A model generated the notes under the pieces. The model had not been told where the DNA came from and made no database searches. It was given only the letters and a program-made list of their open reading frames with translations. A DNA stretch of 64,000 nt from Hymenobacter sp. HSC-4F20 (lineage in GTDB: Bacteria > Bacteroidota > Bacteroidia > Cytophagales > Hymenobacteraceae): the NCBI RefSeq assembly GCF_019599275.1, contig NZ_JAHZTD010000001.1:620001-684000 (forward strand), given 5' to 3'. Below, one piece after another: positions 10,910-18,433 of this stretch. Position numbers and translations under genes: made by a program. Numbering within the stretch: the first letter of the stretch is position 1; each line of letters begins with the position of its first letter.

Positions 10910-10925
10910 ACACAATCGATTGTGT
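10910..10925. promoter_or_regulatory. Perfect LacI-type operator upstream of the GH51 operon
   Basis: ACACAATCGATTGTGT is an exact 16-bp palindrome. It lies in the divergent region between the GH51 operon (leftward) and the LacI-family gene (rightward). Read toward GH51 it is preceded by TTACTTTA, which resembles the sequence abutting the second site at 11100. Confidence 0.82.
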
Positions 10926-11099
10926 AAAGTAATAAGAAAAACTCAACACATGAGTAATTTATTTTGAAACTCGGCCTGCAACCGCATAAACTCCCCTTGG
11001 AGAGTTCTATTTACTTTCTCCGAAACTATTCATCTAGCTATGCTGCTACGCGGTTATTGCTGGCAGGCTACCCGGAAGAGTATAAATAGTTATATCTTT

Positions 11100-11115
11100 A
11101 CACAAAGCATTGTGT
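11100..11115. promoter_or_regulatory. LacI-type operator upstream of the regulator gene
   Basis: ACACAAAGCATTGTGT has the same 6-bp outer arms as the other sites but GC instead of CG at the centre. It ends 14 bp before the regulator ATG and directly follows TATCTTTA, one base from the TAnnTTTG box. This fits autorepression at the transcription start. Confidence 0.72.
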
Positions 11116-11129
11116 AGTGCCTTTATAGT

Positions 11130-12248
11130 ATGGCCCCTCGAAAAAAACAAGCCCCGGAGGTAAATAATACCAGCCCTGTTTCCATGGCCGACCTGGCCCG
11201 GGAGTTAGGCGTGTCCATGACCACGATTTCGCGGGCTCTGAGCGACCATCATAGCATTGGGCCGGCTATGAAGCAAAAGGTGCTTAAGCTGGCTAAGAAG
11301 TACAATTACCAGCCTAACCGCCTGGCCTCGGCCCTGCGCAAAGGCAAAAGTCAGCTGCTGGGTATTGTGGTGCCGTACATTGAAGGGCGCTTCTTTCCCT
11401 CGGTGGTCCACGGTATTGAAACGGCGGCCAGCAAGGCCGGCTACAATGTCATCATCTGCCAGTCGAACGAGGACGTGGCTCAGGAGCGGCGCAACCTTGA
11501 CATCCTGCTCAGCGCCCAGGTAGCGGGTATTCTGGTTTCGTTGTCGCGGACTACGCATGATTTCCGCCACTTCGAGAAGGTGCGCAGCCGCGGCTTGCCC
11601 CTAGTGTTTTTCGACCGGATTGTGGAGGGCGACAACGTGAATGCCGTGGTGCTCGACGACCAGGAGGGCGGCTACGTGTCTACCCGCCACTTGCTGCAGC
11701 AGGGCTGCCGCCGCATTGCGCACCTGGCCGGTCCTCAGCACCTGAATATCTACAAAAACCGCCGCCAGGGCTACCTCGATGCTCTGCGTGAAGCCGGCCT
11801 GCCCGCCGACGAAAGCCTTATTATCTACTCCGACATGGCCCAGGAGCAGGGCGCCGAAGGCATGCGCCAACTGCTAGCCACGGCTAACCCGCCCGACGGA
11901 GTATTTGCCGCCGGCGACTACTCGGCCCTGGGGGCCATGCAGGAGGCTGCCCGCCAGGGCTTGCGCGTACCCGAGGACGTGGCCATTTCCGGCTTCAGCA
12001 ACGAGACCTTTACCGTCATCACCCAGCCTCCTATTACCACCATCGACCAGCGCTGCGAAGAAATGGGCCAGGCCGCCGTGCGTCTGCTGCTGGAGTTAAT
12101 CGAAGCCGACGGCCGGCCCTTTGCGCCCCGGCAGGTAGCCCTCCGGCCCGAGCTGCTGGTGCGCAATTCCACAGCCCGCGCTGAAGAGGCTTCCGTCGGC
12201 GCTGTCCGGAACCCGGCCGCAAAGTATGTAGGAGTTGCCGCGCACTAG
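11130..12248 (+). CDS. LacI-family transcriptional regulator
   Basis: DNA-binding repressor or activator of 372 aa. The N-terminal helix-turn-helix (SMADLARELGVSMTTISRALS) starts near residue 18, followed by the hinge helix QPNRLASALRKGKS. The rest is a periplasmic-binding-like sugar sensor, with LGIVVPYIEGRFFPSVVHGIE opening it and VPEDVAISGFSNE and PPITTIDQ near its end. The gene is divergent from the GH51 operon and next to four copies of a matching operator, so it very probably controls these glycosidases, transketolase/transaldolase and itself. The effector is likely arabinose or a derived sugar, which is an inference from the neighbours. ATG at 11130, no Shine-Dalgarno. Confidence 0.93.
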   Translation: MAPRKKQAPEVNNTSPVSMADLARELGVSMTTISRALSDHHSIGPAMKQKVLKLAKKYNYQPNRLASALRKGKSQLLGIVVPYIEGRFFPSVVHGIETAASKAGYNVIICQSNEDVAQERRNLDILLSAQVAGILVSLSRTTHDFRHFEKVRSRGLPLVFFDRIVEGDNVNAVVLDDQEGGYVSTRHLLQQGCRRIAHLAGPQHLNIYKNRRQGYLDALREAGLPADESLIIYSDMAQEQGAEGMRQLLATANPPDGVFAAGDYSALGAMQEAARQGLRVPEDVAISGFSNETFTVITQPPITTIDQRCEEMGQAAVRLLLELIEADGRPFAPRQVALRPELLVRNSTARAEEASVGAVRNPAAKYVGVAAH

Positions 12249-12307
12249 GTAGGGGCGTCTGAACCGGGAGCGGGACGTAACACAACGGCTGTTCTCTGGT
12301 TCTAGCT

Positions 12308-12346
12308 AGAGGTGCCCCACGCCGCAGCGGGCCACGGAGCACCTCT
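12308..12346 (+). terminator. Possible terminator after the LacI-family gene
   Basis: AGAGGTGC (12308-12315) pairs with GCACCTCT (12339-12346) across a 23-nt GC-rich loop, followed by TCGTTG. The T tract is poor, so this is a weak call. Confidence 0.35.
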
Positions 12347-12461
12347 TCGTTGAATACGTACTAACGGTGCTTGTTCCGTCGCGGGTGCAACCGCCCCACG
12401 GGAGCAGCTTTTCTATGGCGGCTCTTGCTGAGAGTCGTAGTTTCTTTTCTTAGCTCGCCGC

Positions 12462-13175
12462 ATGGTGCAGGAGTACTACCTTTTCGTGGATACGGAAACT
12501 ACCGGCCTTCCCCGGCGGTGGGACCGGCCCTATGCCGAGGAAAAGGAATGGCCCTGCGTGGCTCAACTGGCCTGGGTGCTATACACGGCGGACGGCCAGC
12601 TTGTCAAAGCCGACCAGGACTACCTCCAGATTCCGGCCGGCCGCATGCCGGCCGCGGCCATAGCTATTCACGGCCTCACACCGGAGTTTCTGCGGGCGCA
12701 AGGGCGGGCGCCGGAGCCAGTGCTGCGCCGCCTGCTGCACGACCTGGAAACGTACCGGCCACAGGTTATCGGGCATTTTTTGCAGCTGGATTTTCACGTG
12801 CTTGGTGCCGCCTTCGGCCGGGCTGGCTTACCCAACCCGCTGCCCGCGCTACCCCAGTTCTGCACCATGACGGCCACCTATCCGCCTTTGCCGGGTGCTC
12901 CGCACGGCCGCCATCTGCGCCTGCACGAGTTGCACGAACTGCTGTTCCAGGAACCCATGCCACGTCTGCACGATGCTTATCTTGACGCCACGGCCACGGC
13001 GCGCTGTTTTTTTGAGCTGCGTCGCCGGGGCCTGCTTCCCGACGAGCTGCTCACCCGGCAAACACCCCTCGTTGAGCCGAGCGCCCGCACCCCTTCGGCG
13101 GTGCTGCGCTGGGTAGGGCTACTGGTGGCGGCGGTCGGTCTGCTGTTTCTTCTACTTTGGCTAGCCTATGGATAA
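12462..13175 (+). CDS. DnaQ-like 3'-5' exonuclease with C-terminal membrane segment
   Basis: DEDDh-type exonuclease of 237 aa. ExoI (VDTETTGL, acidic pair at residues 10 and 12), ExoII (GHFLQLDFHVLG) and ExoIII (HDAYLDATATARCFF) are all present, so it should be catalytically active on DNA or RNA 3' ends. It is shorter than PolC and lacks polymerase domains. The last 25 residues (VLRWVGLLVAAVGLLFLLLWLA) form a membrane helix, which would anchor the nuclease to the inner membrane. Its end overlaps the next gene by 8 bp, so the two are translationally coupled. The same partnership of exonuclease with DUF294 protein is known in other bacteria, often near acetate permease, but the biological role is unclear. 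Confidence 0.88.
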   Translation: MVQEYYLFVDTETTGLPRRWDRPYAEEKEWPCVAQLAWVLYTADGQLVKADQDYLQIPAGRMPAAAIAIHGLTPEFLRAQGRAPEPVLRRLLHDLETYRPQVIGHFLQLDFHVLGAAFGRAGLPNPLPALPQFCTMTATYPPLPGAPHGRHLRLHELHELLFQEPMPRLHDAYLDATATARCFFELRRRGLLPDELLTRQTPLVEPSARTPSAVLRWVGLLVAAVGLLFLLLWLAYG

Positions 13176-15072
13176 CCGCCTCGTTTTTCTCCGGACCGTT
13201 GCCCCGTTCAATCTCCTGCCCGACGACGTGCTGGAGGGTGTTGTAAGCCTGCTCCAGGAAGTGCATCACCCGCGCGAAACCCTGCTCTACCGGCAGGACA
13301 CGTCCAAAGTGCGTAGCCTCGACATCATTGTGGAGGGCGAGTACGAAACGTTTTTCTACGACAGTGAGCAGCACAAGCGCCTGCCCGAGGTGTACGGACC
13401 CGGCACCTGCTACGGGGGGATGTCCATTCTGCTTAACAAGAAACGCTCCCTGCGCACCGTTGTGGTGCACAAGGGTACCCGGGTACTCCAGCTACCCCGC
13501 CGCGACTTCCGGGCTCTGTGCCAGGCCTACGAGCCGTTTTTTCACTACTTCACGGCCCGTTATGGGGAACGGATGCTCAACGAGGAATTTGCCCACTTTG
13601 TGAAGCCGGTAAACCCACCCGAGCAGAACTTCCTGGTGGCCGACCAGCTGTTTTCGCGCCGCATCAGCACCCTGGAAGTGCGCGAGCTGGTAACCTGCCC
13701 TGGTACGGAGCCCATCTTCGAGGCGGCCCGCCGCATGGCTGCCGCCAAAGTGAGCTGCTTATTCGTGACGGACGCGGCCACGGGCGCCATCCAGGGCTAC
13801 TGCACCGACATTACCCTGCGCGACTCGGTTATTGCCCGCTGCCTCGATGCCCGCGGGCCAGTGGCAGCCGTAACGGCTACGCCACTGGTGTCTATCTCCA
13901 GTGAAGCCTTCGTGTACGAAGCCATTCTGCTCATGTTCCAGACCAAAACCCGCTACCTGCTGGTGGAGCGGGAAGGCCAGTACGTGGGCTTCCTGAGTCG
14001 CAACAAGCTGCTGAGTGATTTAGCGCAGTCGCCTTTCATGTTTATACAGGCCGTGAAGCTGGCCCAGGGGACGCCGGAGCTGAAGCGCCGCTGGGAAATG
14101 GTGCCCGACATCGTCAACCAACTGCTCAGCCGCGGGGTGAAGGCCGACATCGTCAACCAGGTAATCAGTACCGTGGCCGATACCATTGCCCTCAAGGTAA
14201 TTGAAAACGTGCTGGCCGAGCACGGGCCCGCCCCGGCCAAGTTCGTGTTCATGGTGCTGGGTAGTGAAGGCCGCAAGGAGCAAACCCTGCTCACGGACCA
14301 GGATAATGCCATTATTTACGAAGACAAGGCCAACGAACAGCGTGAACTGGTGCGCGAGTACTTCCTGCGCTTTGCCACGGCCGTGTCGGACCAGCTCAAC
14401 CATATTGGGCTGCACTTCTGCACGGGCGGCTTTATGGCCAAGAACTCGAAGTGGACCCACTCCCTCTCGCACTGGAAGCGCAACTACCACCAGTGGATGA
14501 GCGAGTCGAACGCCGAAACAGTCATGCAGTTCGCCACCTTTTTCGACTGCCGCTACCTCTACGGCGAAGTCAGCCTGATGCAGGACCTGCAGGCATTTCT
14601 GCACCAGGAGTTGTCGCAGCCCCTGGAACGGTTTCTGTTCTTTATGGCCAAAAATGCCTTGCAGTACGAGCCCCCACTCACCTTCTTCCGCAACATCCGC
14701 ACCTTCGTGCAGGAGGGCCAGCAGGTGTTCGACTTGAAGCGGACCATGACGCCCATTGTGGACCTGGTGCGGGTGTACGCCCTCAAGAACCAGATTTTCC
14801 TGACCAATACCGGTGAGCGGCTGGCCCGGCTGCGCGAACAGGGCGTGTTCAAGGAAAAGGAGTACCAGGAGCTGCTGCAGGCGTACTACTACCTCATGGG
14901 CATGCGCCTGCAAAAGCAGGCCCGCCAGATCATCAACGACCGCACCACTCCCACCAATTACCTCGACCCTAGTACGCTAACCCAGGTAGAGCAGGTCACG
15001 CTCAAGGAAATATTCAAAGTCATCAGCGACTTCCAGGTTAAGATTAAGGTTGGCTTTACCAAGTCGCTGTAG
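13168..15072 (+). CDS. cNMP-binding / CBS / DUF294 nucleotidyltransferase-like protein
   Basis: 634-aa cytoplasmic signalling protein. Residues about 10-150 form a cyclic-nucleotide-binding-like barrel (ILPDD..., VYGPGTCYGGMSILLNKKRS). Residues about 175-285 form a CBS pair (ATPLVSISSEAFVYEAILLM). Residues about 300-435 are the DUF294 nucleotidyltransferase-like fold with VLGSEGRKEQTLLTDQDNA near 362. The rest is the helical DUF294_C substrate-binding region. The GSxGRxExTxxTDxDNA motif resembles GlnD-type uridylyltransferases. The substrate is unknown, and CBS plus cNMP modules point to nucleotide-controlled activity. It overlaps the upstream membrane exonuclease gene. Confidence 0.9.
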   Translation: MDNRLVFLRTVAPFNLLPDDVLEGVVSLLQEVHHPRETLLYRQDTSKVRSLDIIVEGEYETFFYDSEQHKRLPEVYGPGTCYGGMSILLNKKRSLRTVVVHKGTRVLQLPRRDFRALCQAYEPFFHYFTARYGERMLNEEFAHFVKPVNPPEQNFLVADQLFSRRISTLEVRELVTCPGTEPIFEAARRMAAAKVSCLFVTDAATGAIQGYCTDITLRDSVIARCLDARGPVAAVTATPLVSISSEAFVYEAILLMFQTKTRYLLVEREGQYVGFLSRNKLLSDLAQSPFMFIQAVKLAQGTPELKRRWEMVPDIVNQLLSRGVKADIVNQVISTVADTIALKVIENVLAEHGPAPAKFVFMVLGSEGRKEQTLLTDQDNAIIYEDKANEQRELVREYFLRFATAVSDQLNHIGLHFCTGGFMAKNSKWTHSLSHWKRNYHQWMSESNAETVMQFATFFDCRYLYGEVSLMQDLQAFLHQELSQPLERFLFFMAKNALQYEPPLTFFRNIRTFVQEGQQVFDLKRTMTPIVDLVRVYALKNQIFLTNTGERLARLREQGVFKEKEYQELLQAYYYLMGMRLQKQARQIINDRTTPTNYLDPSTLTQVEQVTLKEIFKVISDFQVKIKVGFTKSL

Positions 15073-15183
15073 CGGGCGCACAACTGCCGCTGCCGGCTAC
15101 GAGCGGGTGTGCTACATGCGGGAACTAGGTAGCAACAGCAGTTGCGTAGAAATGTCCCATGTAGAGAAAGTACTATTATAAAG

Positions 15184-15213
15184 TTTATTTACGACTAAAA
15201 AAGGGTATTTTTG
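15184..15213 (+). promoter_or_regulatory. Bacteroidota-type promoter upstream of small STAS-like gene
   Basis: TATTTTTG (15206-15213) matches the TAnnTTTG -7 box exactly. A TTTA at 15184-15187, 18 bp upstream, is a partial -33 element. The start codon of the next gene is about 115 bp downstream. Confidence 0.55.
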
Positions 15214-15327
15214 CAGAAAAGAATACAAGCTGGACAGTAACAGTCTGCTCGGCGGCTCCTTGCCCGGAATCCGATACGGGGGTGGGGCCGGTGTAGGCCG
15301 CTGTATTCCAGAAATGATACCTGAACT

Positions 15328-15726
15328 ATGCCGGCAGTACTATTAGATTCGCCTTCGTTTACGCTTTACCACGACCAGGAGAATGAGTGGCTGCATCTGG
15401 AATGGCGTGGTCCTCACACGCAGCAGTCCGTAGAGCACTATTGTGGCGCGCTGCTGCAAGCCGTGCGCGACACCAAGTGTCGCAAGATTCTCGACGACGC
15501 CAGCGAGATTCTGGACGGGTGGGGTGAGCTGGCGCAGTGGCTGGGCCGGAGTTTCCTCCCCCTGCTGGCCCAGGAAGGAGTAACGCAACTAGCTATTCTC
15601 AATGCCATGGATTGGCCCGCCCGCCTCTGCCTGCAGGCGATGCTGTTGCACACCGAGCAGCCTAGCGTACGGCTTTTTGATTTTGACGAGATGCCCGCCG
15701 CCCAGGCGTGGCTTCGCGCGGGTTAA
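15328..15726 (+). CDS. Small STAS/SpoIIAA-like protein
   Basis: 132-aa soluble protein (MPAVLLDSPSFTLYHDQENE). The alternation of short beta strands and helices, with LHLEWRG, the helix ALLQAVRDTKCRKILDDASE and the strand VTQLAILNAMDW, resembles the SpoIIAA/STAS family used in anti-sigma-antagonist and sensory switches. There is no obvious catalytic motif. It stands alone between its own promoter and a strong hairpin, and the next gene is another STAS-like protein. The function is not established. Confidence 0.7.
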   Translation: MPAVLLDSPSFTLYHDQENEWLHLEWRGPHTQQSVEHYCGALLQAVRDTKCRKILDDASEILDGWGELAQWLGRSFLPLLAQEGVTQLAILNAMDWPARLCLQAMLLHTEQPSVRLFDFDEMPAAQAWLRAG

Positions 15727-15791
15727 AAAACGGGCACTTGCCCATGGGCAAATAGCCTACCTCATTACTGCTCCGATAAGGCAGATTCAGG

Positions 15792-15840
15792 AATTCCCCG
15801 TAAAAATCCGGAGACTAAATCCGGGTTTTTACGGGGAATT
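15792..15840. repeat. Strong hairpin with 21-bp arms between two STAS-like genes
   Basis: AATTCCCCGTAAAAATCCGGA (15792-15812 in full) pairs with 15820-15840 with one mismatch and a 7-nt loop. The arms are symmetric and AT/GC-mixed, with no following T tract, so it may be a protein-binding or repeat element as well as a terminator. A -7 box for the next gene starts 18 bp downstream. Confidence 0.7.
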
Positions 15841-15857
15841 GGCGTATTCTATACCTG

Positions 15858-15865
15858 TAGTTTTG
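15858..15865 (+). promoter_or_regulatory. -7 box TAGTTTTG
   Basis: Exact TAnnTTTG match 34 bp upstream of the GTG start at 15899. An ATTG at 15838-15841 is a poor -33 candidate at slightly short spacing. Confidence 0.5.
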
Positions 15866-15898
15866 CAGTATCATCTTTGAATAGTTTAATTAAAGATA

Positions 15899-16288
15899 GT
15901 GTACGTGCAGGTGCAGGACTTACGCATTTACGTCGGCGGCGGAGCCGCTAATCAGGGCATGAGCATTCGGGGGGTGTGCACTACCGTAGACGAAGCCCGC
16001 TGCTTGCGCGGAATATTTGAGGAAGCCATTACAAGAGGAAGCGATACGCTCTGGGTGGACTGCCAGCAGTTGCGGGACGTCTCGTATGTGGGGCAGCAGG
16101 CCATATTTCAGGTGGAGCAGCTGGCCCGCGCCGCCCAGCTCATTATCTACTGGTGCGGCTTATCGGTGCACCTGGTCCAGGAGCTTTCGGCCACGGGCCT
16201 GTATCTGCTGTTGCGCTGCCTGCCGGCCACTAGCTACCAGGGGCCGGAAAGCGTCCGCCAAGGAGCCACGCCACTTGTGCAATGCTAA
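15899..16288 (+). CDS. STAS-domain-like protein
   Basis: 129-aa protein with the STAS arrangement: an N-terminal strand (VQVQDLRIYVGG), helix TVDEARCLRGIFEEAI, the conserved strand-turn LWVDCQQLRDVSYVGQQAIFQ, and strand-helix AQLIIYWCGLSVHLVQELSATGL. In anti-sigma-factor antagonists the equivalent of the DVSYVG region carries a phosphorylatable Ser, and here a Ser is present in DVSYVG. A GTG at 15899 is the best start because no ATG precedes the first strand. No anti-sigma kinase is adjacent. Its partner is unknown. Confidence 0.7.
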   Translation: MYVQVQDLRIYVGGGAANQGMSIRGVCTTVDEARCLRGIFEEAITRGSDTLWVDCQQLRDVSYVGQQAIFQVEQLARAAQLIIYWCGLSVHLVQELSATGLYLLLRCLPATSYQGPESVRQGATPLVQC

Positions 16289-16430
16289 CCACCCGGAGGG
16301 CCTTGTTCCAGCGGGTGTCTGCTGCCCTTTTCGGGGGTAACACAGTGGAAATTTGCTTGTAGAACACCGGCTGGCAAATCTGGTTGCCTACTTGCTGCCG
16401 TAGGTAGCTGAGGACCATCCCAGTTTGCGT

Positions 16431-16646
16431 ATGCATTTCAAGGCCCCGCCTTTCTCAATGCCACTGCCGGACCAGCACGCCTGGGCCAAGCGCCTGCTCC
16501 AGGCCGAGTACATTTCTGGTATTAGTCAGGAAGGAACCCCCTTGGTTACCAGTGCTACTATGCAGCTGCTGCAGCGCTACGTGATGGGGGAGTTTACCCT
16601 ACCCGAGTTTCTGGTGTTGCAGAATCAGCGGCTGCGGGGCTGGTAA
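16431..16646 (+). CDS. Small conserved-looking protein of unknown function
   Basis: 71-aa protein from ATG 16431 (MHFKAPPFSMPLPDQHAWAK); MPLPDQ at codon 11 is an alternative start. It is mostly helical and has the pattern ISGISQEGTPLV...LLQRYVMGEFTLPEFLVLQNQR. The combination of SxEG with a later Y-x-x-GEF-x-x-x-EF vaguely recalls short antitoxin-like (VbhA-type) regulators of Fic proteins, but no Fic gene is near. I do not assign a function. Confidence 0.55.
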   Translation: MHFKAPPFSMPLPDQHAWAKRLLQAEYISGISQEGTPLVTSATMQLLQRYVMGEFTLPEFLVLQNQRLRGW

Positions 16647-16674
16647 ACAGCCAGAACATTCTCGGGAAAGGGGT

Positions 16675-16726
16675 GCTCCCCAGGCGGACGCGGAAGCCGG
16701 GAGGCTCCAGCCTCCGCCTGAGGAGC
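16675..16726. terminator. Hairpin between convergent genes
   Basis: GCTCCCCAGGCGGA (16675-16688) pairs with 16713-16726 with one mismatch. An internal GGAGGCT/AGCCTCC pairing can compete. It lies between the rightward small gene ending 16646 and the leftward DUF4097 gene ending 16734, so it probably terminates one or both. Confidence 0.55.
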
Positions 16727-16733
16727 GGATTCC

Positions 16734-17567
16734 TTACTTCGCCTTGCGGATGTAAATGTTGCCGTTGAGCGTTTTCATCATGAACTCGGGGCCGCCGCCG
16801 TTGATTTTACCGCTGGTAAAGCTGTCCTGGCTGACGCGGTAAGTGCCGTCCTTAGCCGTGCGCATAACCTTAGGCGTGCTGTTGTCCAGGCTCAGGTCGA
16901 AGTCGCTGTAAATCTCGCCCCGGTCCGATTTCAGCTTCAGGTAGGCCTTGGCTTTGGCCGGCAGGCTCACGTCAATCTTGCCGTTAACGCTGGAAAAGGC
17001 CATGGGCACCCCGCTGGTGATGTCGCGGAAGGTGGTTACAATGTCGCCGTTTACGGTGGTGAGCACTGCCGAGCCGGCTACGTCCTCGAGGCGGATGGAG
17101 CCATTGACATTGGAAATCTCCAGCTCGCCCGCTACGTTCTGCACCGCAATGTTACCGTCGTTGACGGTGGCCAGCTGCAGTGAGAACTGCCGCGGCACCC
17201 GAATCACAAAGTCGACGGGGTTCTGCCAGGACTGCGTTTTCAGGTACACGTGGTTGTCTTTTTCCTGAGCCGTCACGTCCAGGCCCTGCACTCTGGAGAG
17301 GCGCCGCATCCCGCTGGGAGCCGGCTCGTCGGGGCTGGTTTCGCGGCGACCGGCGCGGTTGGCTACGTCAACTACCACATCTTTGCCGCTGGTACCTTCC
17401 ACCCGAATGGAGCCGCCCACCAGTTTGAGGTGCAGCACCCCGGGCTTGCCGGGCGCACTGAGCGCCACGGTGAGTTGTTCTTTGCTGGCTTGCTGGGCCG
17501 CCAGGGGCCGGGCCCCGGCCAGGACGACCAAGAGGGTCAGGAGAGTGCGAAAAAGGAGCTGGTTCAT
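16734..17567 (-). CDS. DUF4097-family exported beta-helix-like protein
   Basis: 277-aa exported protein (signal MNQLLFRTLLTLLVVLAGA, cut near AAQQ). Repeating short strands such as GNIAVQNVAGELEISNVNGS, VLTTVNGD and FSSVNGKIDVSLP are typical of DUF4097, a family predicted to form a beta-solenoid at the cell surface or periplasm. It is the last gene of the ECF sigma operon and overlaps the preceding gene by 4 bp (ATGA). Likely a target or effector of the envelope-stress-type sigma system; its biochemical role is unknown. Confidence 0.82.
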   Translation of the reverse strand: MNQLLFRTLLTLLVVLAGARPLAAQQASKEQLTVALSAPGKPGVLHLKLVGGSIRVEGTSGKDVVVDVANRAGRRETSPDEPAPSGMRRLSRVQGLDVTAQEKDNHVYLKTQSWQNPVDFVIRVPRQFSLQLATVNDGNIAVQNVAGELEISNVNGSIRLEDVAGSAVLTTVNGDIVTTFRDITSGVPMAFSSVNGKIDVSLPAKAKAYLKLKSDRGEIYSDFDLSLDNSTPKVMRTAKDGTYRVSQDSFTSGKINGGGPEFMMKTLNGNIYIRKAK

Positions 17568-18433
17568 CGAGGCTGTTGTTTGATGGTGACGTTGCCGTTG
17601 AGGGTTTCAAAGCGGAAATCGGTGCCGCCCTTGCCTAGCCGCACGGCCGTCTCTTTGCTGAGTTTATACTTGGTACTCTGGCCATCGCGCTGCTGGTTCT
17701 GCGTCACGCGCGCCGGCAGCACCTCGGCCTGGGGAAAATCGGTGTATATCTCCCCCTGCATGCGTTTGAAGTAGAGGTCAGCCGACACGGTGGCTGGGTA
17801 GCTGACTACAATGTTGCCGTTGATGGTATGGTAGGATGAGGCCAGGGTAGGGGCAGCGGCGTAGCTCACAGTTACGTCGCCGTTCACGGTGTGCGCCAGC
17901 GTTGCCTGGTGGGCGTTGAGGATGGTAACCGGCCCGTTCACGTTGCGCGCCTGCAGGGGCCCCGTCACGTCCTCTACCAGCACCTTACCCCCGTTTACCG
18001 TCGAGACGCGCACCCCCATGCCGGCCGGTACCTTCACCGTGTAGTCAAACTGATAGGAGTAGCGCCGCCGCTCCTGGCTGTGCCAGTTGCCGCGGTTGGG
18101 GCGCGAGTCCTGGGGGCCAGCCACATACAGCAGCACGCTGTCGGCGCGTTGCTCGAAGCCGGGCTGGGCTTCTTTCTGGCCCTGAGCCAGCAGCTCGGCC
18201 GTGGGAGCCGTCACGGTTTTGGTGATTTCCACGACCACCGTGTTGCCACGGTAGCCTTGCACCGTCACGGAGCCGAAGATGTTGTAGAGGGCCAGCGTGC
18301 CGCGGCCGGCGTTGGCGGGCAGGGCAAACTCGCGGTTAATTGTTTCGGTAGCCTGGCGGTCCTGAGCGTACAGCGAGCAGCTAGGCAGCCACAGCAATAG
18401 GACGGTCAGCCGTAGTAGCAGGGTGAATTTCAT
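17564..18433 (-). CDS. DUF4097-family exported protein, second copy
   Basis: 289 aa from ATG at 18431-18433 (MKFTLLLRLTVLLLWLPSC, a signal or lipoprotein-like leader). The body has the same stacked pattern as its neighbour: LYNIFGSVTVQGYRGNTVVV, VSTVNGGKVLVEDVTGPLQA, VNGDVTVSYA, INGNIVVSYP, LNGNVTI. This suggests an ancestral duplication. It overlaps the upstream anti-sigma gene by 53 bp and the downstream copy by 4 bp, so expression is tightly coupled. Confidence 0.82.
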   Translation of the reverse strand: MKFTLLLRLTVLLLWLPSCSLYAQDRQATETINREFALPANAGRGTLALYNIFGSVTVQGYRGNTVVVEITKTVTAPTAELLAQGQKEAQPGFEQRADSVLLYVAGPQDSRPNRGNWHSQERRRYSYQFDYTVKVPAGMGVRVSTVNGGKVLVEDVTGPLQARNVNGPVTILNAHQATLAHTVNGDVTVSYAAAPTLASSYHTINGNIVVSYPATVSADLYFKRMQGEIYTDFPQAEVLPARVTQNQQRDGQSTKYKLSKETAVRLGKGGTDFRFETLNGNVTIKQQPR

